39,117 bases of DNA, from positions 1 to 39,117 of the forward strand of contig SFGF01000031.1 in the NCBI GenBank assembly GCA_004556655.1, written 5' to 3'. A model generated the notes under the pieces. It was not told the origin of the DNA, ran no database searches, and saw only the letters and a program-made list of their open reading frames with translations. Below, piece by piece: positions 1 to 7,039 of the stretch. This DNA comes from Lachnospiraceae bacterium (GTDB lineage Bacteria; Bacillota; Clostridia; Lachnospirales; Lachnospiraceae). Numbering within the stretch: position 1 is the stretch's first letter; each line of letters opens with the position of its first letter. The translations under genes were made by a program, and so were the position numbers.

Positions 1-113
1 ATCAGTCTTTTTGTCATGTTCAAAAATAATTCTACTAAGTGGCATTGTTCATGATAAGTATTTAAAGTAAAATCAGTAATAACTTATATGGACAGGAATA
101 GTTTCTTTTATTG

Positions 114-146
114 TTAACTAAACGACATTGGGTCTGTCCCCTGTCC
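114..146 (-). repeat. REP-like repeat copy A, next to the rsmI stop
   Basis: Read on the minus strand, GGACAGGGGACAGA is followed by CCCAATGTCGTTTAGTTAA. The first base of the repeat is the last base of the rsmI TAG stop codon. The same two blocks occur near the right end of the window (38996-39040) in inverted orientation, where six or seven extra bases (CTGTGT) lie between them. It is a single half-element rather than a full palindrome, and no T-tract follows it directly. Confidence 0.75.
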
Positions 147-982
147 TACAAAAGTTTCTGATAGATTTCCCGTTTCGACACTCCCCTGTCTTTTGCCACC
201 GCTTTCATGGCATCTTTCCGGTTCATCCCCTGATTTTCATAGATCTTCATATGTTCCTCCAGTGTCATGTTTTCCCATTCCCGCTGTTTCTCTTCTTCCA
301 TCTCCCGACGGCTTCTTCCCTCCATCACAATCACACATTCACCTTTGGGATCATTATCTTTGTAATAGGAAAGTGCCTGAGACAGTGTTGTTAAAAATGC
401 CGTTTCGTGCTTTTTTGTAAGTTCCCGGCAGATCGTCACCCGCCGTTCCCCCAGCGTTTCATATAATTCTTCCAGGGTGCGTACCAGCCGATGGGGTGCT
501 TCATACAAAATTGTGGTCCGTGTTTCTTCTTTCAGTTCTTCCAGAACCGCCTGCTTTTCTTTCTTATCGGTGGGCAAAAAAGCCTCAAAGGCAAATCTTC
601 TGGTTGGAAGTCCCGACATGGTCAGCGCAGTGATACATGCTGCCGGTCCCGGAAGAGAAGTAACCGGTATACCCACCTCATGACACATAGCCACCAGCTC
701 TTCGCCCGGATCCGAGATCCCCGGAGTACCTGCGTCCGTAATCAACGCAATCTGCTGCCCCTGCTGCATCAGGCCTACCAGGTAATGTCCTTTTTCAATC
801 TTATTATATTCATGATAACTTGTCATCGGTGTCTTTATTTCAAAATGGTTCAAAAGCTTGATACTGTTCCTGGTATCTTCCGCAGCGATGAGATCCACCT
901 CTTTCAATGTGCGCAGCACTCGAAAGGTAATATCCTCCAGATTTCCGATTGGTGTGGCACATAAAAACAATTTTCCTGTCAT
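146..982 (-). CDS. rsmI: 16S rRNA (cytidine1402-2'-O)-methyltransferase RsmI
   Basis: This 278-residue protein is the SAM-dependent enzyme that 2'-O-methylates C1402 in the decoding centre of 16S rRNA, acting on the 30S subunit. The N-terminus has the family signature LFLCATPIGNLEDITFR, followed by AAEDTR, the SDPG element and PGPAACITAL, all typical of the tetrapyrrole-methylase fold shared with RsmI. Length matches the family (about 275-290). The ATG follows an AAGGAG site by about seven bases. It is the last gene of a minus-strand run after holB, yaaT and trmN6, an order common in Firmicutes. The stop codon abuts a REP-like repeat. Identification is firm. Confidence 0.96.
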   Translation of the reverse strand: MTGKLFLCATPIGNLEDITFRVLRTLKEVDLIAAEDTRNSIKLLNHFEIKTPMTSYHEYNKIEKGHYLVGLMQQGQQIALITDAGTPGISDPGEELVAMCHEVGIPVTSLPGPAACITALTMSGLPTRRFAFEAFLPTDKKEKQAVLEELKEETRTTILYEAPHRLVRTLEELYETLGERRVTICRELTKKHETAFLTTLSQALSYYKDNDPKGECVIVMEGRSRREMEEEKQREWENMTLEEHMKIYENQGMNRKDAMKAVAKDRGVSKREIYQKLL

Positions 983-997
983 AATATCTCCTTATTA

Positions 998-1738
998 TTA
1001 TCTTCCATCCCCGTAGATTTCCCGGATTTCTTTCGTATATACCCCCGGTTTTTCATATACAATCAGCGGCGGCTCTACAGTAATTCTCGGATTTCCTCCG
1101 GAAAGTCCCTCGATCAGCACCATATTTGGCTCTTTGTCAACAAATGGATACACCAGACGCATTCGCTTCGGTTCCAATTTGTATTTCATCATCAACCCCA
1201 TAATCTCCGCCAGACGAAATGGCCGGTGCACCATATAAAATCTCCCATGAGGTTCCAGCACCTGTGAAGCCTGTGAAATCACATCTTCCAGTGTACATAA
1301 GACTTCATGGCGGGCAATGGCTTTGGGCAGATGGGGATTGGTCAATCCATGACTGCCTGTCATGTACGGCGGATTGCAGGTAACAACAGAAAAGGAAGCC
1401 CTGCCAAATATGGCAGCAGCCTCCTTAATATCTCCTGTTTGGATCGTCACCGTATCTTCCAGATGATTATAAGCCACACTGCGTCTTGCCATCTCAGCAC
1501 TGCGTTCCTGAATCTCCAGCCCGGTAAAATGCTTTCCCTGCGTTTTTGCCTTCAGTAAAATAGGGATGATCCCCGTGCCGGTACCCATATCCAGCGCACG
1601 CTCTCCCGGCTTCACTTTCGCAAATCCGGAAAGCAGCACTGCATCTATTCCGTAACAAAAATCCTGCGTATTCTGAATAATGTAATATCCATTCTGCAGA
1701 TCATCCAGACGCTCATGTTCTTTTAATTCCACTGTCAT
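998..1738 (-). CDS. trmN6: tRNA1(Val) (adenine37-N6)-methyltransferase-like protein (TrmN6/YabB family)
   Basis: This 246-residue class I SAM-dependent methyltransferase has the SAM-binding loop LDMGTGTGIIPILL near residue 50 and the catalytic NPPY motif (TCNPPYM) characteristic of N6-adenine methyltransferases. Family knowledge points to m6A37 formation on tRNA-Val, as for E. coli YfiC. The Firmicute member (YabB) usually sits between yaaT/yabA and rsmI, as here. It starts 11 nt after the yaaT stop and ends 15 nt before rsmI, so the genes are very probably co-transcribed. A GAGGATA site precedes the ATG. The substrate is inferred from the family, not seen. Confidence 0.87.
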   Translation of the reverse strand: MTVELKEHERLDDLQNGYYIIQNTQDFCYGIDAVLLSGFAKVKPGERALDMGTGTGIIPILLKAKTQGKHFTGLEIQERSAEMARRSVAYNHLEDTVTIQTGDIKEAAAIFGRASFSVVTCNPPYMTGSHGLTNPHLPKAIARHEVLCTLEDVISQASQVLEPHGRFYMVHRPFRLAEIMGLMMKYKLEPKRMRLVYPFVDKEPNMVLIEGLSGGNPRITVEPPLIVYEKPGVYTKEIREIYGDGR

Positions 1739-1749
1739 CTCAGATATCC

Positions 1750-2634
1750 TCAGTTTTCTCTTTCCAGTTTTTCCAGTTCTTTCATCTCTTCCTTGGATAA
1801 TTTTACTTTATCCTTTTTATGCTTCGGGCGGAACTTCAGCTCGTCCACCTTATATTCTCTGATTTCCTTCTCATCATCGATATCCACAATGACTTTCACC
1901 AGCTGGCGCAGCACATTGACACTCTGCACCTCACCTTTGATTCCTTCCGGTGTAGTCACCGTATCCCCGGTATTCGGCAATCTCTTGTTCAAATACTCAT
2001 ATGTCTCCTGCTCATTCTTCAGACAGCACATCAGCCTTCCGCACACTCCGGAAATCTTGGTAGGATTCAAAGAAAGATTCTGTTCCTTTGCCATCTTGAT
2101 CGAAACCGGCGCAAATTCGGAAAGATACGTATGACAGCAAAGTCCTCTTCCACAGATTCCCATACCGCCTAAAATCTTTGTCTCATCCCTTACACCAATC
2201 TGACGCAGCTCAATCCTTGTTTTAAAGACTGCCGCAAGATCCTTCACCAGTTCCCGGAAATCAATCCGTCCGTCTGCCGTAAAGTAAAACAGGACTTTAT
2301 TATTATCAAAAGTGTATTCCACATCGATCAGCTTCATCTCCAGTTCATGTGCACGAATCTTCTGAAGACAAATCTGATATGCTTCTTTTTCTTTCTTTCT
2401 GTTACTTTCTGCTTTTGCGTCATCCTTCGGTGTCGCCACACGGATTACATCTTTCAGCGGCTGAACGACTTCCTTTTCACTGACCTCTTTCGGTCCCAGA
2501 ACAACGGTACCGTATTCCACGCCTCTGGCTGTTTCTACGATCACATGCTCTCCCGGACTCACCTGAAAATTTTTCGGATTGAAATAATAAATCTTACCAA
2601 CATTCCGAAATCTGACTCCTATTATTTTTACCAT
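1750..2634 (-). CDS. yaaT: PSP1-domain protein YaaT (RicT), stage 0 sporulation/RNA processing factor
   Basis: This 294-residue protein begins with a short N-terminal domain (VKIIGVRFRNVGKIYYF) followed by the PSP1 C-terminal domain. Cysteine clusters GICGRGLCC and GVCGRLMCC lie in the centre. In Bacillus the equivalent YaaT joins YlbF and YmcA in a 4Fe-4S-binding complex that promotes RNase Y processing and sporulation signalling, and the conserved cysteines here fit metal or cluster binding. The C-terminus is strongly lysine-rich. The ATG lies 1 nt after the holB stop, with its AGGGAG site inside the holB end, suggesting translational coupling. Function is inferred from the family. Confidence 0.92.
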   Translation of the reverse strand: MVKIIGVRFRNVGKIYYFNPKNFQVSPGEHVIVETARGVEYGTVVLGPKEVSEKEVVQPLKDVIRVATPKDDAKAESNRKKEKEAYQICLQKIRAHELEMKLIDVEYTFDNNKVLFYFTADGRIDFRELVKDLAAVFKTRIELRQIGVRDETKILGGMGICGRGLCCHTYLSEFAPVSIKMAKEQNLSLNPTKISGVCGRLMCCLKNEQETYEYLNKRLPNTGDTVTTPEGIKGEVQSVNVLRQLVKVIVDIDDEKEIREYKVDELKFRPKHKKDKVKLSKEEMKELEKLEREN

Positions 2635-2635
2635 A

Positions 2636-3625
2636 TTAATTCTCCCTGATTGTCAGGAACAGCAATTCCATAACAAGATCAAAATTTACATTTGCGTGCA
2701 AACGTTCCTTAGCAGTTCCTATAGCATCAATAATCTTCTCAATTCCTTCATAAGAACTTTTCCTTGCCCGTTCCTTAATATGATTCAGCTGATCCTTAAA
2801 CATCAGCCCATCCACTTCTTTGGTGGCTTTAAAAAACAGTACATCCCGAAACCACATGGCAAACAGATCCAGATACTCATCAATGTTCTGCTTTTCTGCA
2901 GAGAGTTCTTTGATCATCTCCACCATTTCATACAGTTCCAGCTCATTTGACTTTTTCAAAATCCGAAGTGCCTGCTCCGTCATCAGATTAAATTCATCAG
3001 ATTCTGCCATCTGTCTTGCTTTTCCTATATTTCCCTGTGAAAATGCCGCATCCATCTGTGCCTGATAATCCGGAAGATGCATTTTTTCCATAAGATAATC
3101 TTTTACCATACTCTCCTGTACCGGGCGCAGATTCAGTTTCACGCAACGTGAAGTGATCGTCGGCAAAAATGTTTCCATGTTGCTCGTCAGAAGCAGGATC
3201 ACCGCATAGGCTGGCGGCTCTTCAATCGTTTTTAGCAGAGCATTCTGAGCCTGCAGTGTAAGTTTCTCCGCTTCATCAATAATGTATATTTTATAAGAAC
3301 TACAGTATGGTTTGATCATCACATCCTCGATCAGCTGGGTACGAATATCCTCAATACCGATGGAGTTCGGCTTTTCATGGGTAATATATATAATATCCGG
3401 ATGATTTCTGCTCATCGCTTTTTTACAGGAGCGGCATTCCTGACAGGGATCGACACCCTTTTTTTCACACTGCAATGCCATAGCAAATGTATTCGCCAAC
3501 AGTTTTTTTCCGGAACCTTTTTCTCCACTGAGGATATATGCGTGAGAAACCTTTCCTAACCGAATTGCGTTCTGCAAATGCTGTATCACTTCTTCATGAC
3601 CTACGATTTCTTGAAAACCTGGCAT
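2636..3625 (-). CDS. holB: DNA polymerase III subunit delta' (HolB)
   Basis: This 329-residue clamp-loader subunit is needed to open the beta clamp during replication. It opens with MPGFQEIVGHEEVIQHL and has a Walker A-like SGEKGSGKKLL. A zinc-finger module of four cysteines (CEKKGVDPCQECRSC) follows, then IYIIDEAEKLTLQAQNALLKTIEEPP with the DEA-type Walker B and LLLTSNMETFLPTITSRC, the sensor region ending in the SRC motif. An upstream in-frame start at 3658 is possible, but the perfect AGGAGGTGA seven bases before 3625 decides the start used here. It lies between the guanylate-kinase-like gene (40 nt) and yaaT (1 nt). Confidence 0.95.
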   Translation of the reverse strand: MPGFQEIVGHEEVIQHLQNAIRLGKVSHAYILSGEKGSGKKLLANTFAMALQCEKKGVDPCQECRSCKKAMSRNHPDIIYITHEKPNSIGIEDIRTQLIEDVMIKPYCSSYKIYIIDEAEKLTLQAQNALLKTIEEPPAYAVILLLTSNMETFLPTITSRCVKLNLRPVQESMVKDYLMEKMHLPDYQAQMDAAFSQGNIGKARQMAESDEFNLMTEQALRILKKSNELELYEMVEMIKELSAEKQNIDEYLDLFAMWFRDVLFFKATKEVDGLMFKDQLNHIKERARKSSYEGIEKIIDAIGTAKERLHANVNFDLVMELLFLTIREN

Positions 3626-3665
3626 AGTTTCACCTCCTGTTATTTTGTGTAATATCATCGTTACT

Positions 3666-4253
3666 TTAACAGTATAACACAGATTTTACGTGTTTTTCAA
3701 TGTCAGACATACAAGTAATAAAATCCGTATTTTGAAAGCGGCGGGAAATCCCGGCAGCTTTAATATTTGCCTCACTAAAATCCTGACTGTCCGCAAGAAA
3801 TCTGCGGCACATTTCTTCGTATTTTGGTATTTCCTGAGTTTCTTCCCGTGCGATGGCCCGCTTGAGACGCTCCCCGTCTTCCACTTCTATATAAATAGGG
3901 CATACTTTATCATCCCCGTAATATTTCTTCAACTGTTCATAAGACTCCAGCGTACCGATCCCCAGATAATTATAATTTTCCAGATCCATATTATCGGCAG
4001 TAAAATATCTCCACAGTCCATAAACCGTATGGTATCCCCTGTCCTCAATAATTTTTCCGGCAGCTTTCAGAGACTGAAACGCCTCCTCGCTAACAAAATA
4101 GTATTCCTGTCCGTCTCTTTCCCCATCCCGGATGGGTCTGGTAGTGTATATGATCAATCTGTGAAAATGAAATTCCGGATCTTCCAATAATTTCTGATAA
4201 ATCGTGTCCTTCCCGGATGCGCTTTTACCCATAATATAAAATAACTTACCCAT
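3666..4253 (-). CDS. Guanylate kinase-like P-loop protein
   Basis: This 195-residue protein has a P-loop (MGKSASGKDT, residues 8-17) and the guanylate-kinase GMP-binding pattern IYTTRPIRDGERDGQEYYFV around residues 35-54. The fold and likely reaction are nucleoside monophosphate phosphorylation (GMP + ATP to GDP + ADP). Canonical clostridial gmk normally sits with remA and rpoZ, so this copy in front of holB may be a paralogue. The C-terminal half is less typical and carries the sequence ITCMSDIEKHVKSVLYC at the end. A promoter with a perfect TTGACA lies about 70-100 nt upstream. The kinase family is firm, but true GMP specificity is inferred. Confidence 0.8.
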   Translation of the reverse strand: MGKLFYIMGKSASGKDTIYQKLLEDPEFHFHRLIIYTTRPIRDGERDGQEYYFVSEEAFQSLKAAGKIIEDRGYHTVYGLWRYFTADNMDLENYNYLGIGTLESYEQLKKYYGDDKVCPIYIEVEDGERLKRAIAREETQEIPKYEEMCRRFLADSQDFSEANIKAAGISRRFQNTDFITCMSDIEKHVKSVLYC

Positions 4254-4321
4254 ATCCGATTCTCTTCCTGTAAAGTAGTTTTTGTGTCAAAACTCATGTA
4301 TCATACTACCATAGGGAATCA

Positions 4322-4351
4322 ATAATTTCAATTGCAGCAGATGTATGTCAA
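4322..4351 (-). promoter_or_regulatory. Candidate sigma-A promoter for the gmk-like/holB/yaaT operon
   Basis: On the minus strand TTGACA (4346-4351) is separated by 18 nt from AATTAT (4322-4327). The -35 box is perfect, the -10 box is weak. It lies 68 nt upstream of the guanylate-kinase-like start codon. No other well-formed promoter is visible in the gap 4254-4559. Confidence 0.5.
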
Positions 4352-4478
4352 TACATTTTTTATATTTTTCAGAAATACTTAATTTCTTTTCCATACGCAG
4401 GACACAACTTTGGAATATACTGGATTTATCAAATGATAAAGTTATATCTCAGCCTGAGGGCTTTGCAGTAACAGCAAC

Positions 4479-4541
4479 AAAAAAGAGGACAGCGGCTGCG
4501 TATTAAGTAAGTCAGAGTTTGCGTCGTGGCCGCCGGACCTC
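4479..4541 (-). terminator. Terminator-like hairpin with T6 tract, possibly a small RNA
   Basis: On the minus strand GAGGTCCGGCGGC (4529-4541) can pair with GCCGCTGTCCTC (4485-4496) across a loop of 32 nt, and TTTTTT (4479-4484) follows directly. It lies just downstream of the terminator of the aminotransferase gene and upstream of the gmk-like promoter, so it is a second terminator or the 3' end of a small transcript. There is no open reading frame. The rest of the 306-nt gap is AT-rich and shows only the promoter noted separately. Confidence 0.5.
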
Positions 4542-4544
4542 GCC

Positions 4545-4592
4545 AAAAAATTCAACCTGTTACTGTGTAAGAACTTTACACAATAACAGGTT
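4545..4592 (-). terminator. Rho-independent terminator overlapping the aminotransferase 3' end
   Basis: On the minus strand 4576-4592 (AACCTGTTATTGTGTAA) pairs with 4554-4570 (TTACACAGTAACAGGTT) with a single mismatch and a 5-nt loop, followed after GAA by TTTTTT (4545-4550). The stop codon of the aminotransferase (4560-4562) lies inside the 3' arm of the stem, so the last ten or so codons are part of the terminator. Confidence 0.85.
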
Positions 4593-5693
4593 TTTACATA
4601 GATTTCTTTTATTTAAGTTTTGAATCGTTTCTTTCAGCGCTTCCAATGTTTCTTTTACATCTTTCTCATTGGCATTTTCACCCATATGTCCGATTCGTAT
4701 CACCTGACCGGTCAGTACATCAAAACTTCCAGCGATCATAATATTATAGTCTTTTTTCATGGTTTCCAGAATATCGGATGCTTTGATTCCTTCCGGAACT
4801 TTTATAACAGTAACAGTATTGGAATAACCATTTTCCAGATACAATTCCAGCCCCATATCCTGTACTGCCTGCCGTGTCATCTGTCCCAATTTCGCATGAC
4901 GTTCCCACATCTCTTTTTGTTCTGCTTTTACATTCTCCAGTGCAGTACGAAGTCCGTAGATATCACTGATGGGCATGGTATATGGGAACCACTGATTTTT
5001 ATAGTAATCTTTAAATATAAGGATATTAGCATAGAAAGATGCGATCGAGGTTTTTCTATCTTCCATAGCCTTCATCGCTTCCCGGCTCACCGTCACAAAA
5101 GTAAGTCCCGGAGGTGCGGAAAGAGCTTTCTGAGAACCGCCGCAGAGAATATCGATTTGTCCCTCATCCACATGGATCGGCTCACCGAACATTCCGGACA
5201 CGGAATCCACAATAGTCATGATTCCATACTCATGCAGTTTTTTGCTGATCTCTTCCACCGGATTCAACACACCGCTTGGCGTATCACAGTGAACAAGCGT
5301 TGCATATTTAAAATCATGATTTTTTTCCAGATAGCTGCCAAATTCCTCAACATCGATGGCTTTTGTATAAGGTGCGGTGTAAAATTCCACCTCGCCGCCA
5401 TACATAGTCACAAAATCCGCAAATCCTTTTCCATAGATTCCATTGTCAATGACAAGAACCTTGTCTCCCGGTTCCGTTAAAGAAGCACAGGCGGCTTCCA
5501 GTCCCAGAATTCCCTCTCCATCCAGGATAAAGGCTTCATTTTTTGTAAATAATAACTCACTGATCAATTCACATGTTTCTTTATAATAATCATAAAATGC
5601 CGGATCAAGATCGGGGTTGGTACATTCCAGGCTTCTTGCCATACGCACATTTTCCCGAACCTGTGTCGGTCCCGGAGTCATAATTTTATACAT
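4560..5693 (-). CDS. Class V PLP-dependent aminotransferase (alanine/serine-glyoxylate aminotransferase-like)
   Basis: This 377-residue protein belongs to fold-type I, class V. It starts with MYKIMTPGPTQVREN, typical of alanine-, serine- or ureidoglycine-glyoxylate aminotransferases. It has the PLP-contacting DSVSGMFGEP and the Schiff-base lysine in ILCGGSQKALSAPPG. The substrate pair cannot be read from sequence. A TTG at 5699 is in frame, but the ATG at 5693 has the better distance from AGGGAG. It lies 24 nt after the ECF S-component gene and is probably co-transcribed with it. The last ten or so residues (about LLLCKVLTQ) are encoded by the terminator hairpin, suggesting a C-terminal extension beyond an ancestral stop. 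Confidence 0.87.
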   Translation of the reverse strand: MYKIMTPGPTQVRENVRMARSLECTNPDLDPAFYDYYKETCELISELLFTKNEAFILDGEGILGLEAACASLTEPGDKVLVIDNGIYGKGFADFVTMYGGEVEFYTAPYTKAIDVEEFGSYLEKNHDFKYATLVHCDTPSGVLNPVEEISKKLHEYGIMTIVDSVSGMFGEPIHVDEGQIDILCGGSQKALSAPPGLTFVTVSREAMKAMEDRKTSIASFYANILIFKDYYKNQWFPYTMPISDIYGLRTALENVKAEQKEMWERHAKLGQMTRQAVQDMGLELYLENGYSNTVTVIKVPEGIKASDILETMKKDYNIMIAGSFDVLTGQVIRIGHMGENANEKDVKETLEALKETIQNLNKRNLCKNLLLCKVLTQ

Positions 5694-5717
5694 GATCAAA
5701 TCTCCCTCTGTTTTCTC

Positions 5718-6242
5718 TTATCTGGCTTTCACTGCTTTTCTTACAATTTCCACGATCGGAAGAACGATCACCGCTGCCACACCGATCTGAACCAGATTTC
5801 CGGGAATTGACAGTACCGGTGCAATCCAATTTCTGTAAATAATCACTTCTGCAATATAATATCCTACAACTTTAATCACACATGCAACTGCAATCGCCAG
5901 TACATTCCAGCGAAATCCGATACGATTTTCTGTGATCTTTCCGACAGCAAATCCCATCAGCCCTACGATTACAAAGGTAAATGGTGCCCACAGAGTCCAT
6001 CCGCTAAGCAGATCAAAAAGTCCCATACCGAACGCTCCCGCAAAAGCACCTGTTTTCTTTCCAAAAATAATGGCTGCCAAAAACAGCGGCACATTTCCCA
6101 GATGAACCAGTCCTCCGTTGGCTGCGATCGGCAAACGAATATTAATAAAAGCTGTAGCCACAAGGGTAAGGGCGATACATACTCCGGTGATTGCAATGTC
6201 AGACACATTCACCTTTTTTACTGCAACATCATTATTACTCAT
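5718..6242 (-). CDS. ECF transporter S component (substrate-binding membrane subunit)
   Basis: This 174-residue, very hydrophobic protein has about five to six membrane segments. It contains LVHLGNVPLFLAAIIFGKKTGAFAGAFGMGLFDLL, which is characteristic of the small integral S components of energy-coupling factor transporters (PF07155-like). These bind a vitamin or metabolite and share an EcfA/EcfA'/EcfT module encoded elsewhere; none of those genes is in the window. Substrate is unknown. Proximity to a PLP enzyme makes a vitamin B6-type ligand conceivable but this is only a guess. The start is supported by AGAGGAGG about nine bases upstream. It follows the response regulator by 107 nt. Confidence 0.85.
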   Translation of the reverse strand: MSNNDVAVKKVNVSDIAITGVCIALTLVATAFINIRLPIAANGGLVHLGNVPLFLAAIIFGKKTGAFAGAFGMGLFDLLSGWTLWAPFTFVIVGLMGFAVGKITENRIGFRWNVLAIAVACVIKVVGYYIAEVIIYRNWIAPVLSIPGNLVQIGVAAVIVLPIVEIVRKAVKAR

Positions 6243-6253
6243 AATAATAAAAC

Positions 6254-6290
6254 CTCCTCTGAATCTTTTATAGCTGATATGCTACTTCAG
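6254..6290 (-). promoter_or_regulatory. Short hairpin just upstream of the ECF S-component RBS
   Basis: On the minus strand AATCT-GAA-GTAGC-ATATCA-GCTAT-AAA-AGATT forms a two-part stem with a symmetrical internal loop, immediately before the AGAGGAGG site. It could modulate translation or be a processing site. No known riboswitch consensus is recognisable. Confidence 0.3.
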
Positions 6291-6349
6291 ATTTGGTTTT
6301 ATTAAAATATCCAGTTTTTATATTTTTAACCAGTCCAGTTAAATACCAT

Positions 6350-7039
6350 TTACACTTTAAAGCGGTATCCCACACCCCAGATTGTCTCAATATACTGTGG
6401 TTTCGCTGTATTAAACTCTATCTTTTCACGGATTTTCTTGATATGTACTGTAACCGTAGCAATATCACCTACAGACTCCATATCCCAGATTTCCCGGAAC
6501 AGTTCATCTTTCGTAAATACCCGGTTCGGATTCTGAGCAAGAAATGTTAAAAGATCAAACTCCTTTGTGGTAAAATTCTTCTCCTCCCCGTTCACCCATA
6601 CTCTGCGGGCTGTCTTGTCAATCTTAATTCCCCGGATCTCAATAATATCATTTTCCTGCACACCGGTCCCGATCAGTCGCTCATAACGGGCAAGATGGGC
6701 TTTCACACGCGCCACCAGCTCACTGGGACTGAATGGTTTTGTCATATAATCATCTGCTCCCAGACCGAGTCCCCGGATCTTATCGATATCATCTTTCTTT
6801 GCGGACACCATAATGATCGGTGTATTTTTCTGAGCACGGATCTCCCGGCAAATATCAAATCCATCCATCTCTGGCAGCATCAGATCCAGTATGATCAAAT
6901 TAAATTCTTCCGTCAAAGCCCTTTTAAGTCCCACATCTCCTCTGTGTTCAATCTCTACTTCAAAACCGCTGAGTTCCAGATAATCCTTTTCCAGATCAGC
7001 AATTGCTTCTTCATCTTCCACTATCAAAATCTTACTCAT
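6350..7039 (-). CDS. OmpR/PhoB-family DNA-binding response regulator
   Basis: This 229-residue protein has a receiver domain (residues 1-118) with acidic residues E8-D9, phospho-acceptor D52 in LIILDLMLPEMDG, the S/T at VSA and the signalling lysine K101 in MTKPF. A winged-helix Trans_reg_C domain follows, ending in TVTVHIKKIREKIEFNTAKPQYIETIWGVGYRFKV. It is the cytoplasmic output partner of the upstream histidine kinase, whose stop it overlaps by 8 nt; its AGGAGG site is inside the kinase gene. The regulon is unknown. The ECF S component and aminotransferase 107 nt downstream are candidates for co-expression. Confidence 0.96.
   Translation of the reverse strand: MSKILIVEDEEAIADLEKDYLELSGFEVEIEHRGDVGLKRALTEEFNLIILDLMLPEMDGFDICREIRAQKNTPIIMVSAKKDDIDKIRGLGLGADDYMTKPFSPSELVARVKAHLARYERLIGTGVQENDIIEIRGIKIDKTARRVWVNGEEKNFTTKEFDLLTFLAQNPNRVFTKDELFREIWDMESVGDIATVTVHIKKIREKIEFNTAKPQYIETIWGVGYRFKV

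Noticed and set aside
1..113. Gene or RNA in the first 113 nt
   Set aside because: AT-rich, no ORF of significance, no convincing hairpin with T-tract.
6243..6349. Known vitamin riboswitch upstream of the ECF S component
   Set aside because: Only a short hairpin was seen; no consensus for cobalamin, FMN, TPP or folate riboswitches.
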